A DNA stretch of 64,000 nucleotides, from contig NZ_CP043006.1 in the NCBI RefSeq assembly GCF_008086345.1, positions 2,974,032-3,038,031 of the forward strand, given 5' to 3'. This document shows, one piece after another, positions 45,101 to 53,696 of this stretch (its first letter is position 1; every line of letters starts with the position of its first letter). The notes below the pieces were generated by a model. That model did not search any database. It saw nothing but the letters and a program-made list of their open reading frames with translations, and was not told the DNA's origin. The DNA comes from Chitinophaga sp. XS-30 (lineage in GTDB: Bacteria; Bacteroidota; Bacteroidia; Chitinophagales; Chitinophagaceae). The translations under genes were made by a program, and so were the position numbers.

Positions 45101-45641
45101 GATGATAGAAGATGTCGTGTACAGCGGCACGCTTCGCCCCAAGAATATTTATGCGGTCACCAATACCTTCCGGTACAACAATTTCGAACTGTCTTTCATG
45201 GTGATTGCCAAAACGGGAAATGTGCTGCGGAAAGACGCTTTCACCGGCGGCAATTACCAGAACAAACATGTGGCTGACCGCTGGCGGATGCCGGGAGATG
45301 AAGCCAATACGATATATCCCCGGCTGGCGGGATTCTCCAGCGATGCGTTCTATTTTCCGTTTGCCGACATTTTTGTGGAAAGCGCCAATTATCTCAAGCT
45401 GAGAGATGCCGCATTGTCCTGGTCGTTTGACCGCAGTTTCCTGCGGAATATCGGCCTCCGGCAGGCCAGGCTTACGCTGCAGGGAAGAAATCTCCTGTTG
45501 CTGGCGGCTAACAGCGACAAGAGAGATCCCGAAACATCGCAGGTGAACACCACACCGGGATTAGGCGGAACGATCGAACAGGGTTTCAGCTCATTGCCAT
45601 TGCGTCCGGAAGTCTATCTCGGCCTTACGGTGAATTTCTAA
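42105..45641 (+). CDS. SusC/RagA-family receptor with N-terminal STN signalling domain
   Basis: A 1178-residue receptor starting at ATG 42105. A hydrophobic export segment lies unusually far in (about 24-42, ending ARAQ), after a Cys/Arg-containing lead. The STN (secretin/TonB N-terminal) domain covers about 48-118 (LAQVFRMIEKQTGFFVICDA; LEYAIENNTIVISRK). Next come a carboxypeptidase-regulatory-like domain (VAGQVTDEEGQPLAGASI), the plug (EIRGVSTFQAETAPLIVVDG; ASIYGARSSNGVIVITTKKG) and the barrel, ending GLTVNF. The STN domain is the part that contacts FecR, so this receptor should induce its own operon through the sigma/FecR pair just upstream. Confidence 0.95.
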   Translation: MQKTLFRASPPDGCCLYRVVGPLVVKAVIFLFFCFTQLTARAQTGQITWTGEKVKLAQVFRMIEKQTGFFVICDAALLKRAKPVSIKADHLPLKTFMQQVLEGQHLEYAIENNTIVISRKPPMQPASTPRPVQPFDPPSAVAGQVTDEEGQPLAGASILNKRSGKAAASDQQGRFTLDAGEGDEILISYLGFKSRQQKITLPAQPLSIALDHDVSVLPDVQVTVSTGYQNIPRERATGSFAVVSADRFRDKLRPDLKAALEGQVAGMVLTKEGDMEIRGVSTFQAETAPLIVVDGYPISGGLETINIDNIETITVLKDAVAASIYGARSSNGVIVITTKKGRLGALQVEYRGSAGITLKPLLSRLNRSTAADYVDAEMALFNENPNRMINTYNNYGYLSRVNYLMVAKARGLMSEAAVDEEIARLRTNDGLGQLEKYLFRHQQTHQHNISLSGGSEKNLMHTAVKYIGNRGNMLYAGDERLIIDFNNEWRAADNITVKVFSNVNYNTSRAPARTTQELLNYLSNSLLHPYDLVVDPETGNYQEIYATNPNKIDRYAQLPGMKTMEYNPLADLGLERTSVENLQLRLGGSINVRIAKGLSMDAGGVWTRGSALNRTLVSKDAYRMRLFYNDGTSRTTAGKHYIPDGDMVNESRSVNQAYTLRAQLNYSGKFNKHDIIAIAGGELIRDVLNNNTYPTRFGYNDQAGTSAVFNYADYNAGMYNPDMLGTNRPPVLNGGYQYRDNRFASWYANASYEYDRRFLFSGSIRLDQTNFFGTDPRYRYRPLWSAGGTYKMSNEKYFDISWINRLHFRGSYGINGNISLDNGPFLILYAGTYSNMTGDIAYGIVSPPNRSLRWEKTNTINAGTDISVLNSRLNLSFDYYRRRSTDLLSPATVDPTIGFPFLTKNLGKIDNNGIELSLEGNVLKAGAFTWNMHATFSRNYNKVIAYDNEYLYASSLTGPVNIAGYSSDALFSYRFAQLDNNGNTKYYDHENKVTGGENLMIEDVVYSGTLRPKNIYAVTNTFRYNNFELSFMVIAKTGNVLRKDAFTGGNYQNKHVADRWRMPGDEANTIYPRLAGFSSDAFYFPFADIFVESANYLKLRDAALSWSFDRSFLRNIGLRQARLTLQGRNLLLLAANSDKRDPETSQVNTTPGLGGTIEQGFSSLPLRPEVYLGLTVNF

Positions 45642-45657
45642 ATTATAAACTCATTTT

Positions 45658-47190
45658 ATGATACGCTTCCTGACAAGTATTGGTGTTTGCCTGCTCCTCT
45701 TCGGATCATGTAAGGAGTACCTGGATGTAACACCGAAAGGCAGGCTTATTCCAACACAGGTTTCTGAATTTGACAGGCTGCTGGATAATGAAGAGATCGT
45801 GATGTCCTTTTTCCTGGATAATAACCTGGGATGCATGCTTGCCTATATGACGGATAACATTGCACTGTCCGAAGGCCTGGCCAATATCCATTACAAAGCC
45901 TTCAATCATCCGAATATCGATCGTTACTACGGCCATATTTACCGCGCTCCTTATAAAAATCCCAATGTCAAGGATGAGTTCTGGGACGGCGGAATTTACG
46001 GCACGGTAAAATATTTCAACAATGTTATTGATGGTGTGACGGCACTGAAGAATGCACAAAACGAGGCAGAGGCCAACAAAGTGCTGGCCCAGGCATATGC
46101 CGGCAGGGCCTGGGTGTACCTGCACGCAGCACTGGCCTACGGTCCGGTGTACCAGCCCGGAGCCTCCAATGATACCCGTACGGTCCCCTACGTTACCAGT
46201 GCGGACATCAGTACGCCGGTACCGGATCTTTCAACACAACAGGAGATGTTCAGGAGGATTGGGGAGGACTTGCATGCTGCCCTGCCATACGCCCCCGCCA
46301 CCACCAATTACCCTTCCCGGCCTAACAAAACAGCCACGCTGGCCATGCTGGCTTACTACCACCTGTTCACGCAGGAATACGACAGCACCGTGTATTATGC
46401 CAACCTGGCCTGGACCGCGGCCACGGCTGCCGGAGGCCCCGCCCAGGTGTTATACGATTTTAATGCCTTGTCCTTTTCCGACCCCGGCAACCCGCTCTTC
46501 AGCAGTATTGTTAGTCCGGATAATAAAGCGCATTTACCCACGAGCCGCGAAATGCTGTTCTTCCGTTTTACGGACAACGGCGCCGGCAGCATGGATGATT
46601 CCTATCCTTCAGAGGAATTCGTCGCCCTGTTCGATCAGGATGATGATCTGCGGTTCCGGTATTTCCTGCAGGCCGCGCCCGGTTTTCAGACCGTTTTTGG
46701 CGGTACGCCTTATGATGACGGGGAGCGGATCCAGTATTACCGCGGCGCCTATACATTCGGCAATGCTCCACGGTTCCAGATGACGGCAGGGCTCAGTTAC
46801 CCGGAAGTGCTGCTGATGCGCGCGGAAGGATATGCGAGAACCAACCGGCCGGATGAAGCGATCGCGGACCTGAACACTTTGCGCCGGTACCGTTTCAAAA
46901 CAGGCACGCCGGAACTGACCGTTCCGGGAGACCAGGATGAGGTCATCCGCCTCGTACTGGAAGAAAGAAGACGGGAGCTGCCCCTCGGGCATGTGAAAAG
47001 GTTCATGGACCTGAAACGTTTATGCCTGGATCAGGGAAAGCCCTGGAGCAAAGCAATAATAACGCATACCGTGGGCACAACACATTTTGAAGCAACGGTA
47101 AACTCACCGGCATTCCGGCTGAATATTCCCAATACCATTCTGCAGTTCAATTCGGAATGGGGGATACCGCTGGATACACGACCATTCTAA
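45658..47190 (+). CDS. RagB/SusD-family nutrient-binding lipoprotein
   Basis: A 510-residue SusD (lipobox LFGSC, Cys18, then KEYLDVTPKG). Hallmarks: LAQAYAGRAWVYLHAALAYGP in the TPR core, YPEVLLMRAEGYARTNRPDEAI, then LEERRRELPLGHVKRFMDLKR near the C-terminus. It follows its SusC by 16 bases and precedes the TlpA-like gene by 27 bases. Confidence 0.94.
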   Translation: MIRFLTSIGVCLLLFGSCKEYLDVTPKGRLIPTQVSEFDRLLDNEEIVMSFFLDNNLGCMLAYMTDNIALSEGLANIHYKAFNHPNIDRYYGHIYRAPYKNPNVKDEFWDGGIYGTVKYFNNVIDGVTALKNAQNEAEANKVLAQAYAGRAWVYLHAALAYGPVYQPGASNDTRTVPYVTSADISTPVPDLSTQQEMFRRIGEDLHAALPYAPATTNYPSRPNKTATLAMLAYYHLFTQEYDSTVYYANLAWTAATAAGGPAQVLYDFNALSFSDPGNPLFSSIVSPDNKAHLPTSREMLFFRFTDNGAGSMDDSYPSEEFVALFDQDDDLRFRYFLQAAPGFQTVFGGTPYDDGERIQYYRGAYTFGNAPRFQMTAGLSYPEVLLMRAEGYARTNRPDEAIADLNTLRRYRFKTGTPELTVPGDQDEVIRLVLEERRRELPLGHVKRFMDLKRLCLDQGKPWSKAIITHTVGTTHFEATVNSPAFRLNIPNTILQFNSEWGIPLDTRPF

Positions 47191-47217
47191 AAAATCAAAT
47201 AAAAACCAATAAGAATT

Positions 47218-48402
47218 ATGAAAAAGAGTCTGGTAAAATTGTTCAGTAGAAGAGCCGGCCATTGGTTGTTCGCCTTTCTGATCATTAATGGTATGGCGGC
47301 CGGAACGGTTCATGCGCAAACACCCGCTGCCCGCCCGCCTTCAGCCACTGCGGCGCCCGCACCTGTAGCCGGAGACGAAGATATGCCTTCCCTGAAGGTA
47401 GGCGACCCCGCACCTCCGCTGACCGTGGAGAAGTGGATCAAGGGAAAACCCGTCAGCAAATTTGTACCCGGACATATCTATGTGATAGAATTCTGGGCAA
47501 CCTGGTGCGGGCCCTGCCGCGCGGTAATGCCGCATTTGTCTGAAATGGCCGCCAGGTATAAGGACAAGGTCACGATCATCGGGTTCAACGTACTGGAGAT
47601 AAGCGCCGGCAAGAACAAGAGCGGAGACTACGTCACCAAGGTGGCGAATTTTGTAAAGAACCTGGGCGACGGCATGGATTATACCGTTGCGGCGGATGTG
47701 AGGGAAGAAACCACTTATAAGGAATGGATGACAGCTGCCGGTATGGGAGGCATTCCCAGCTCCTTTATTGTGGACGGCAACGGAAAAATCGCCTGGTGGG
47801 GGCATCCGATGGTGCTGGAAGATGCCCTGGAACTGGTGATGGACGGCCAGATGACGCCCACCAAGAGAATGAGCTTGTGGCAGGAATTCAAAGCCAAAAA
47901 TGAAAAACGCATGGCGCTGGCAGAACAGATGCAGCAGCTGAAGAAAGCGGGAGACAATGCAAAAGCCCTGCAGCTGGCAGATCAGCTGATCGCGGAAACC
48001 ATCATGGGAAAATCGCCTTTCGTTATCGCGAAATATGAACTGCTGAAAAGCACAGACCCTGCTAAAGCAAAAGCATACGGGAATGAGATATTGAAAACAT
48101 TTGCCAATGACCCGCTGACCCTGCAGGATGTTGCCAGAACCATTATCAACAATGAAGATGCGGCAGACAAAGCCCTTGCATTAGGAATAATGGAGCAGGC
48201 CATTCAGCGTTGCGCCCCTGACGATCCGTTTGCCTACAGTACGCTGGCGGGTATATATTTCAAAAACGGTGATCATAAAAAAGCGGTGAGCACACAGCAG
48301 TATGTCGTGAAACTGCTGGAAGATACTTCGCTCGTAGAGCAGCGACAGGAAATAAAAGATAAAGCCAGGGAAGATCTGGCCAAATATAAAGCCGGGAAAT
48401 GA
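47218..48402 (+). CDS. TlpA-like periplasmic thioredoxin-fold protein with C-terminal helical repeats
   Basis: A 394-residue exported protein (signal peptide ending VHAQ, about residue 34). The thioredoxin/AhpC-TSA-like domain covers about 55-215: LKVGDPAPPLTVEKWIKGKP, then EFWATWCGPCRAVMPHLSEM with the redox pair C97-G-P-C100, and GGIPSSFIVDGNGKIAWWG carrying the cis-Pro loop. Residues of about 225-394 are helical with TPR-like character (FAYSTLAGIYFKNGDHKKAV). It should reduce or exchange disulfides in the periplasm. Genes of this type often end ECF/FecR/SusCD loci in this phylum, but the link to the substrate is not known. Confidence 0.9.
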   Translation: MKKSLVKLFSRRAGHWLFAFLIINGMAAGTVHAQTPAARPPSATAAPAPVAGDEDMPSLKVGDPAPPLTVEKWIKGKPVSKFVPGHIYVIEFWATWCGPCRAVMPHLSEMAARYKDKVTIIGFNVLEISAGKNKSGDYVTKVANFVKNLGDGMDYTVAADVREETTYKEWMTAAGMGGIPSSFIVDGNGKIAWWGHPMVLEDALELVMDGQMTPTKRMSLWQEFKAKNEKRMALAEQMQQLKKAGDNAKALQLADQLIAETIMGKSPFVIAKYELLKSTDPAKAKAYGNEILKTFANDPLTLQDVARTIINNEDAADKALALGIMEQAIQRCAPDDPFAYSTLAGIYFKNGDHKKAVSTQQYVVKLLEDTSLVEQRQEIKDKAREDLAKYKAGK

Positions 48403-48449
48403 TCCCCTCGTATCACGTCATCTGAAACCGCCATTATAATCCATTACAG

Positions 48450-48479
48450 GGAGCCTTCTTTCAGGGAGGCTCCTTTTTT
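48450..48479 (+). terminator. Rho-independent terminator after the STN-SusC operon
   Basis: A 7-bp stem (GGAGCCT 48450-48456, AGGCTCC 48467-48473) with a 10-base loop, followed directly by six T. It lies 48 bases after the TlpA-like stop and separates this operon from the next sigma factor. Confidence 0.88.
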
Positions 48480-48613
48480 GATATTTTTCTCCCCACTCTC
48501 CCGAATAACATTTTATTTATTATTTTAAAGTTATCTTATGCCCGGCTGAAAGGGAATTTATCATCGCTTTTTTACTTTTATCGCGTTTTTAACTTTTTAA
48601 ACTATAGTTTAAA

Positions 48614-49147
48614 ATGCACAAGATTTCTGAATTAAAGGGAAATAATGAAGCTGTTTTCAGGGACATCTTCAATGAGTATCAATATCCTTTATATAAGTTT
48701 TTATATCAAAAGATTGATTCGGAGTTCTATGCGAAAGAAGTTGTGCAGCTGACTTTCATCAAACTCTGGAAGTACAGGCAGCACCTGGACCCTGACCTGG
48801 ATGTCTCTATCCAGTTGTTCAGGATCGCCAGAACCACCCTGATCGATGAGATCAGGAAACTGCAAACCCGGCAGCGGCATTACCAGGCTTTTCAGCCGGT
48901 GGGAAATACGGCTGACGACACCATGCACCTGGTATCCTACAAAGAAACAAAGGCCCGTCTCTTCAGATTGATCAATATGCTGCCGCCAAAGCGCAGAGAG
49001 GTTTTCAAGCTGAGCCGTATCCACTGCCATACCAATAACGAGATCGCCAGTATGCTGTCTATTTCCCCCAAAACAGTGGAGAATCACCTGACGCATGCCT
49101 TGCGTTTTATCAAGCCATTTTTTACCTTGCTGATAATATTTTCCTGA
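48614..49147 (+). CDS. ECF sigma factor
   Basis: A 177-residue ECF sigma factor. Region 2: FRDIFNEYQYPLYKFLYQKI, then EVVQLTFIKLWKYRQHLDPD. Region 4: LPPKRREVFKLSRIHCHTNN, then EIASMLSISPKTVENHLTHALRFIKP, with the common hydrophobic end FFTLLIIFS. It pairs with FecR at 49204 and should control the SusC/SusD genes after it. It is clearly distinct from the sigma factor at 40081. Confidence 0.93.
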   Translation: MHKISELKGNNEAVFRDIFNEYQYPLYKFLYQKIDSEFYAKEVVQLTFIKLWKYRQHLDPDLDVSIQLFRIARTTLIDEIRKLQTRQRHYQAFQPVGNTADDTMHLVSYKETKARLFRLINMLPPKRREVFKLSRIHCHTNNEIASMLSISPKTVENHLTHALRFIKPFFTLLIIFS

Positions 49148-49203
49148 TCTTGCGGGATTGCAAGCAGCGAAATTATTAGTTTTGTTTCCGCTGATCAACT
49201 TGA

Positions 49204-50268
49204 ATGAAAGATAACAACAGAAATAATGACGATGCACAAAAGGAAAAGAAGATAGCCGATCTGGCAAAGTATCTTGAGGAGAACTCATTGACCATTGATG
49301 AATATCTTTCAGAAGAGGAGTGGAGCAAATTCCTCGAAAGCTCCGGCCCCGCAAAGGAAGGGGCGGTACCCGATGAAACCTACGGCCCCGTCTACAATGC
49401 CACCCTTCGCAAAAGCAAAATCAAACGTAATATCTATACCGGCGCAAAACTGGCGGCCGTCCTTGTCATATGCGTGAGCGCCTGGTTCCTGCTGGATGTG
49501 AACAGTTATTTTTCAAGATCCCCGGCAGTATTGCAGACGGCTTTTACCCATAAGAACATTACCGACGGAACGGAAAAGATCACCCTGCCCGATGGCTCGG
49601 GCATCCTGCTGCATCCAGGCAGCGAGATCAGCTATCGTGCGGGTTTCAATAAGGAGCGCCGGGACCTGGACCTGACGGGCAGCGCCATTTTCGATGTGGC
49701 CAGGAACGATCGCAGCCCCTTTACCGTGTACTGCCGTACCATTGCCACCACCGCCATCGGCACGAGATTCCAGGTGAACGGCTGGGGAGAGCATCCCTAT
49801 GTGCATTTGTATGAGGGAAAAGTGATCGTTAAAGGGACCGGGGACAGTACTGTCAGCCGCTATCTCGCACCCGGGCAAGCCATTGCCTATGTGGAAAAGG
49901 AAAATACTTTTATGTCCATGAACGGGCCGGTAGAGCCGGTACGCGGAATGAAGGCAGCCAGCGTTGGCAAAACAAAAGCAAGCACACCGCAGCCCGCAGC
50001 CGCTACGCCGGTTGAGATCAAGGATGAGACCACCGGGGGACGGTCGTACCTGAACTTCCAGAATAAAAAGCTCAGCACTATTTTCGATTACCTGGCGGTG
50101 CGTTACAACGTAGAGATCCGCTATCCCACGGATATCGCCCTCTCCACCAATATGCTGCTTTCCGTGGATGCCGGCCAGCCGATCGACAAGATACTGGAGA
50201 ATATTTGCCGCGTGAATGGATTGAAAGCCAACAAGTTGGATGACCGCACCTATCTGATCACAAAATAA
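49204..50268 (+). CDS. FecR-family anti-sigma factor
   Basis: A 354-residue protein with a short cytoplasmic part (1-78), one transmembrane helix (about 79-97, TGAKLAAVLVICVSAWFLL), a FecR domain (ITLPDGSGILLHPGSEISYR; GSAIFDVARNDRSPFTVY; AIGTRFQVNGW) and a C-terminal DUF4974 domain (LSTIFDYLAVRYNVEIRYP). The linker of about 255-280 is Ala/Pro/Thr-rich. It is expected to hold the sigma factor at 48614. The receptor next to it has no STN domain, so how it receives a signal is unclear. Confidence 0.93.
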   Translation: MKDNNRNNDDAQKEKKIADLAKYLEENSLTIDEYLSEEEWSKFLESSGPAKEGAVPDETYGPVYNATLRKSKIKRNIYTGAKLAAVLVICVSAWFLLDVNSYFSRSPAVLQTAFTHKNITDGTEKITLPDGSGILLHPGSEISYRAGFNKERRDLDLTGSAIFDVARNDRSPFTVYCRTIATTAIGTRFQVNGWGEHPYVHLYEGKVIVKGTGDSTVSRYLAPGQAIAYVEKENTFMSMNGPVEPVRGMKAASVGKTKASTPQPAAATPVEIKDETTGGRSYLNFQNKKLSTIFDYLAVRYNVEIRYPTDIALSTNMLLSVDAGQPIDKILENICRVNGLKANKLDDRTYLITK

Positions 50269-50347
50269 GTTACGGCAGCATTAGGGGATCGTTGAACCCA
50301 CATACGTATTGCGGATGAGATTTCATTTCCAAAGTCAATCCGCAGAT

Positions 50348-53300
50348 ATGCAGAAATTTTTACCGCTACGCAAGAAGTATCTCTTATTATCCCTTTTGCT
50401 GTTGATGGCAGGCGCCGGCTTTGCCCAGGAGAAAACAGCAACGATACAAGGTGTTGTATCGGATGAATCCGGGAAACCGCTTCCCTTTGTCTCCATTTCA
50501 TCAAAGAACTCCGTTACGAAGAAATTGTACCGTGCGATCTCCGATACGCTGGGCAGGTTCAGCTTTGCGAATATGCCGGTGGAAGGAACATACAGCTTCG
50601 ATTTCTCTTCCGCGGGTTATCAGAAACGTTCCATCACCGGGTATGTGATACAGGTGGGCGTACCGAACAGCGTATATGTGAGCATGACCATTGATGAAGC
50701 CAAGCTGAATGAAGTGGTGGTGGTAGGTTACGGTACACAAAAGAAAGTGAACCTTACGGGAGCTGTGAACCAGATCAGCGGCGATGATCTGCGGGACCGG
50801 CCGGTGACCAATATCAGCTCCATGCTGCAGGGCGCCATGCCCAACCTGAATATCAGAGTGGCGAGCGGAACGCCGGGAGAGATGGGCGACCTGAATATCC
50901 GCGGCGTGACTTCCATCAGCGGGAATACAGCGCAAACAGGCGCTCCGCTGGTGTTGATCGATGGTATTCCCGGTACGCTGGACCGGTTGAACCCGGAAGA
51001 AGTACAATCCATCTCCGTATTGAAAGATGCTGCTTCGGCTGCCGTGTACGGGGCCAGGGGCGCCTTTGGCGTGGTGCTGGTGACCACCAAAAGCGGTAGC
51101 TCAGGCAGAACGGTGGTAAGGTATAACAACTCTTTTGGCTTTGCCACACCCACCGTCAGCACCGATTTTATGACCACCGCCTATGACTGGATGAAACTGA
51201 ATGACGCCGCACTGGCACATATCGGCGGCTATTCCGGTTATACCGAAAGAGATTATGAAGAACTGCTGGCCCGCAGAAACGATAAAACAGAAGATCCCTC
51301 CCGCCCCTGGGTCACCATCCAGAACAGGAATGGTCGCGACCAATACGTGTACTACGGCAACTACGACTGGTGGGATATCATGTTCACCAAATACCAGCCG
51401 ACCCAGAACCACAACCTTTCCCTGAGCGGCGGTAACGACAAGGTGACCTTCATGATCAATGGAAACATGAAAACAATGGATGGCATCATGCGCATCCAGA
51501 CAGATAAATACAGCTCCAAGACCCTGCGGTCCAAAGTTTCCGCCAAGCTTTACCCATGGCTGAAAGTGTCCAACAAACACCAACTTCTACCATTCCAGCT
51601 ACGATTACTTCGGCCGCGAAGGCGGCGGCAGCGCGAACTTCACCCACATCAACGTGCATGCTTCACCCGCCTACGCCCCCATCAATCCGGATGGCACGCA
51701 GCTATATCACCGGTCTCAACAACTACGATATCGGGGACGGCATTTTTGCCATGCTGATAGACGGCAATACGAGGGGACGTAACCGCAAGTACGAGCTCAC
51801 CACGATCAATGAGGTGAATATCACGCCGTTCAAAGATTTTAATATCACCGGCAATTACAGCTTCAATATGTACACGGACCCCAGCTATTACCGCCAGGTG
51901 CCGGGTAAATATTCGCTGTACCCGGGCGTGATCGAAACTACTCCGAAGTATAATGTGGACAAGCTGACGGAATCCCAGCAATTCAACCAGGTGCATGTGA
52001 TGAACCTGTATGCGGATTATTTCAAGAGCTTTAACAAGACGCATAATTTCAAGGTGCTGGTGGGCTACAACCAGGAGCTGAATGTGCCAAAGAAGATCAC
52101 CGCCGCCCGGATGGATATCTCCTCCGAAAGCCTGAACGATCTGAACCTCGGTACCGGCGAACAGACGGTATTCGGCGGTTCCAGCGAATATTCGCTGATC
52201 GGTATCTTCTATCGCCTTAACTATGACTATAAAGGCAAATACCTCCTGGAGACCAATGGCCGCTATGACGGCAGCTCCCGTTTCCCGAAGCATGACCGCT
52301 GGGGCTTTTTCCCTTCCGTGTCCGCAGGCTGGCGTGTAAGTGAGGAGGATTTTTTCCATCCCCTTAAAAATATTGTCAGCGACCTCAAACTGAGAGGCTC
52401 TGTAGGTTCGCTGGGCAACCAGGCGGTAAGCAGCGCCTATCCCTATATTTCCACGCTTGCCCCCGGCACCATGGCTTATATGCTGGATGGAGAACGCGCC
52501 AAATATTATGCTGTGCCGGCGCCGGTTTCTGCGGACCTGACCTGGGAGCAGGTGACTTCCTACAACGTGGGTGTTGATGTGAGCTTCCTCAAGAACCGCC
52601 TGAACGTCAGTTATGACCAGTATGTACGGAATACTACCGGCATGTTGAGCGGTGGTGTGCAGCTGCCCAGTGTTTTCGGTGCAACAGAACCGCTGGTGAA
52701 TGTAGCCGATCTGCAAACAAAGGGTTTTGAGTTTACTGCCAACTGGCGGGATCAGTTCATGGTGGCAGGAAAACCCTTTCGCTATAACGCCGGCGTCACG
52801 CTGAGCGACAATCACACCGTGATCACGAAGATCATCAATTCTACGAGACTGACCAACAGTCTGTATGAAGGTAAACAGGTGGGTGAGATATGGGGATACG
52901 TTACAGACGGGTTCTTCAGGACCGATGCGGAAGCAAAGACCTATCCGGTGGATCAGACTTGGCTGAACCGGGTAAGGCAGGATAATAACATTCCCATCCG
53001 CGCAGGCGACCTTCGCTGGCTGGACCTGAACGGGGATGGCAAGATCAGTGCGGGCGCCAATACCGTGGATGATCCGGGCGATCAGCGGGTAGTAGGCAAC
53101 TCCACTCCGCGGTATATGTATGCCTTCAATCTCGGCGCCAACTGGAACAATTTCGATCTCTCCATATTCTTTCAGGGCCTCGGCAAAATGAACTGGTATC
53201 CCGGTAATAACGCAGACCGTTTCTGGGGGCCTTATTCAAGACCTTATTTCTCTTTCATACCGGCCGATTTTGAAAAGGATGTTTATTCCGAAACAAATAA

Positions 53301-53619
53301 AGATGCCTACTTCCCGAACCTCCTGGCTTATGTGGCGCTGAACGCCAACAACGAGCTGAGAGCGACGAATAACAGGTATATGCAGGACCTGGCTTACCTG
53401 CGGCTGAAGAACCTTACGCTGGGTTATACTTTACCGCATAACCTGCTGAGCCGTTTCAAAGTGCAGCGCTTCAGGGTGTTCGTCAGCGGGGAGAACCTGG
53501 TGACGTGGACGAAGCTGAGAAGCAAGTACATCGATCCGGAGCAGGCGATGTCGCAAGCCCACGGACGGGTATATCCGTTCAGCAAAAATTATGCGTTCGG
53601 CTTCGATGTTTCCTTCTAA
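50348..53619 (+). pseudogene. SusC/RagA-family receptor interrupted by two frameshifts
   Basis: The gene starts at ATG 50348 (signal peptide ending GAGFAQ; carboxypeptidase-regulatory-like domain; EVVVVGYGTQKKVNLTGAV; plug LVLIDGIPGTLDRLNPEEV and AAVYGARGAFGVVLVTTK). It runs in one frame to about 51575. Coding then continues one base later (NTNFYHSSYDYFGREGGG ... HASPAYAPINPDGTQ), and after about 51702 shifts by one base again (YITGLNNYDIGDG...) to the stop at 53619. Each shift fits one extra base: an A in the AAA at 51575-51577 and a C at 51702. Repaired, it is a full SusC of about 1090 residues ending FGFDVSF. Either sequencing errors or a recent pseudogene; both barrel parts look otherwise intact. 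No STN domain. Confidence 0.85.
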
Positions 53620-53696
53620 ACCTGATTTAAAAAGACAACCGCCACCAGATGAAGCCGGCATCCATGGCTCCATCCGGCCCATAAAAAAATAAACGG

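Noticed and set aside
50310..50344. TGCGGAT/ATCCGCA inverted repeat just before the frameshifted SusC start
   Set aside because: Seven base pairs across a 21-base loop is weak and could be chance.
51556..51700. Start of a separate gene (MAESVQQTPTSTIPAT...) in the broken SusC
   Set aside because: This Thr/Ala/Pro-rich stretch is an out-of-frame reading of SusC sequence; the real coding in this interval is in the third frame.
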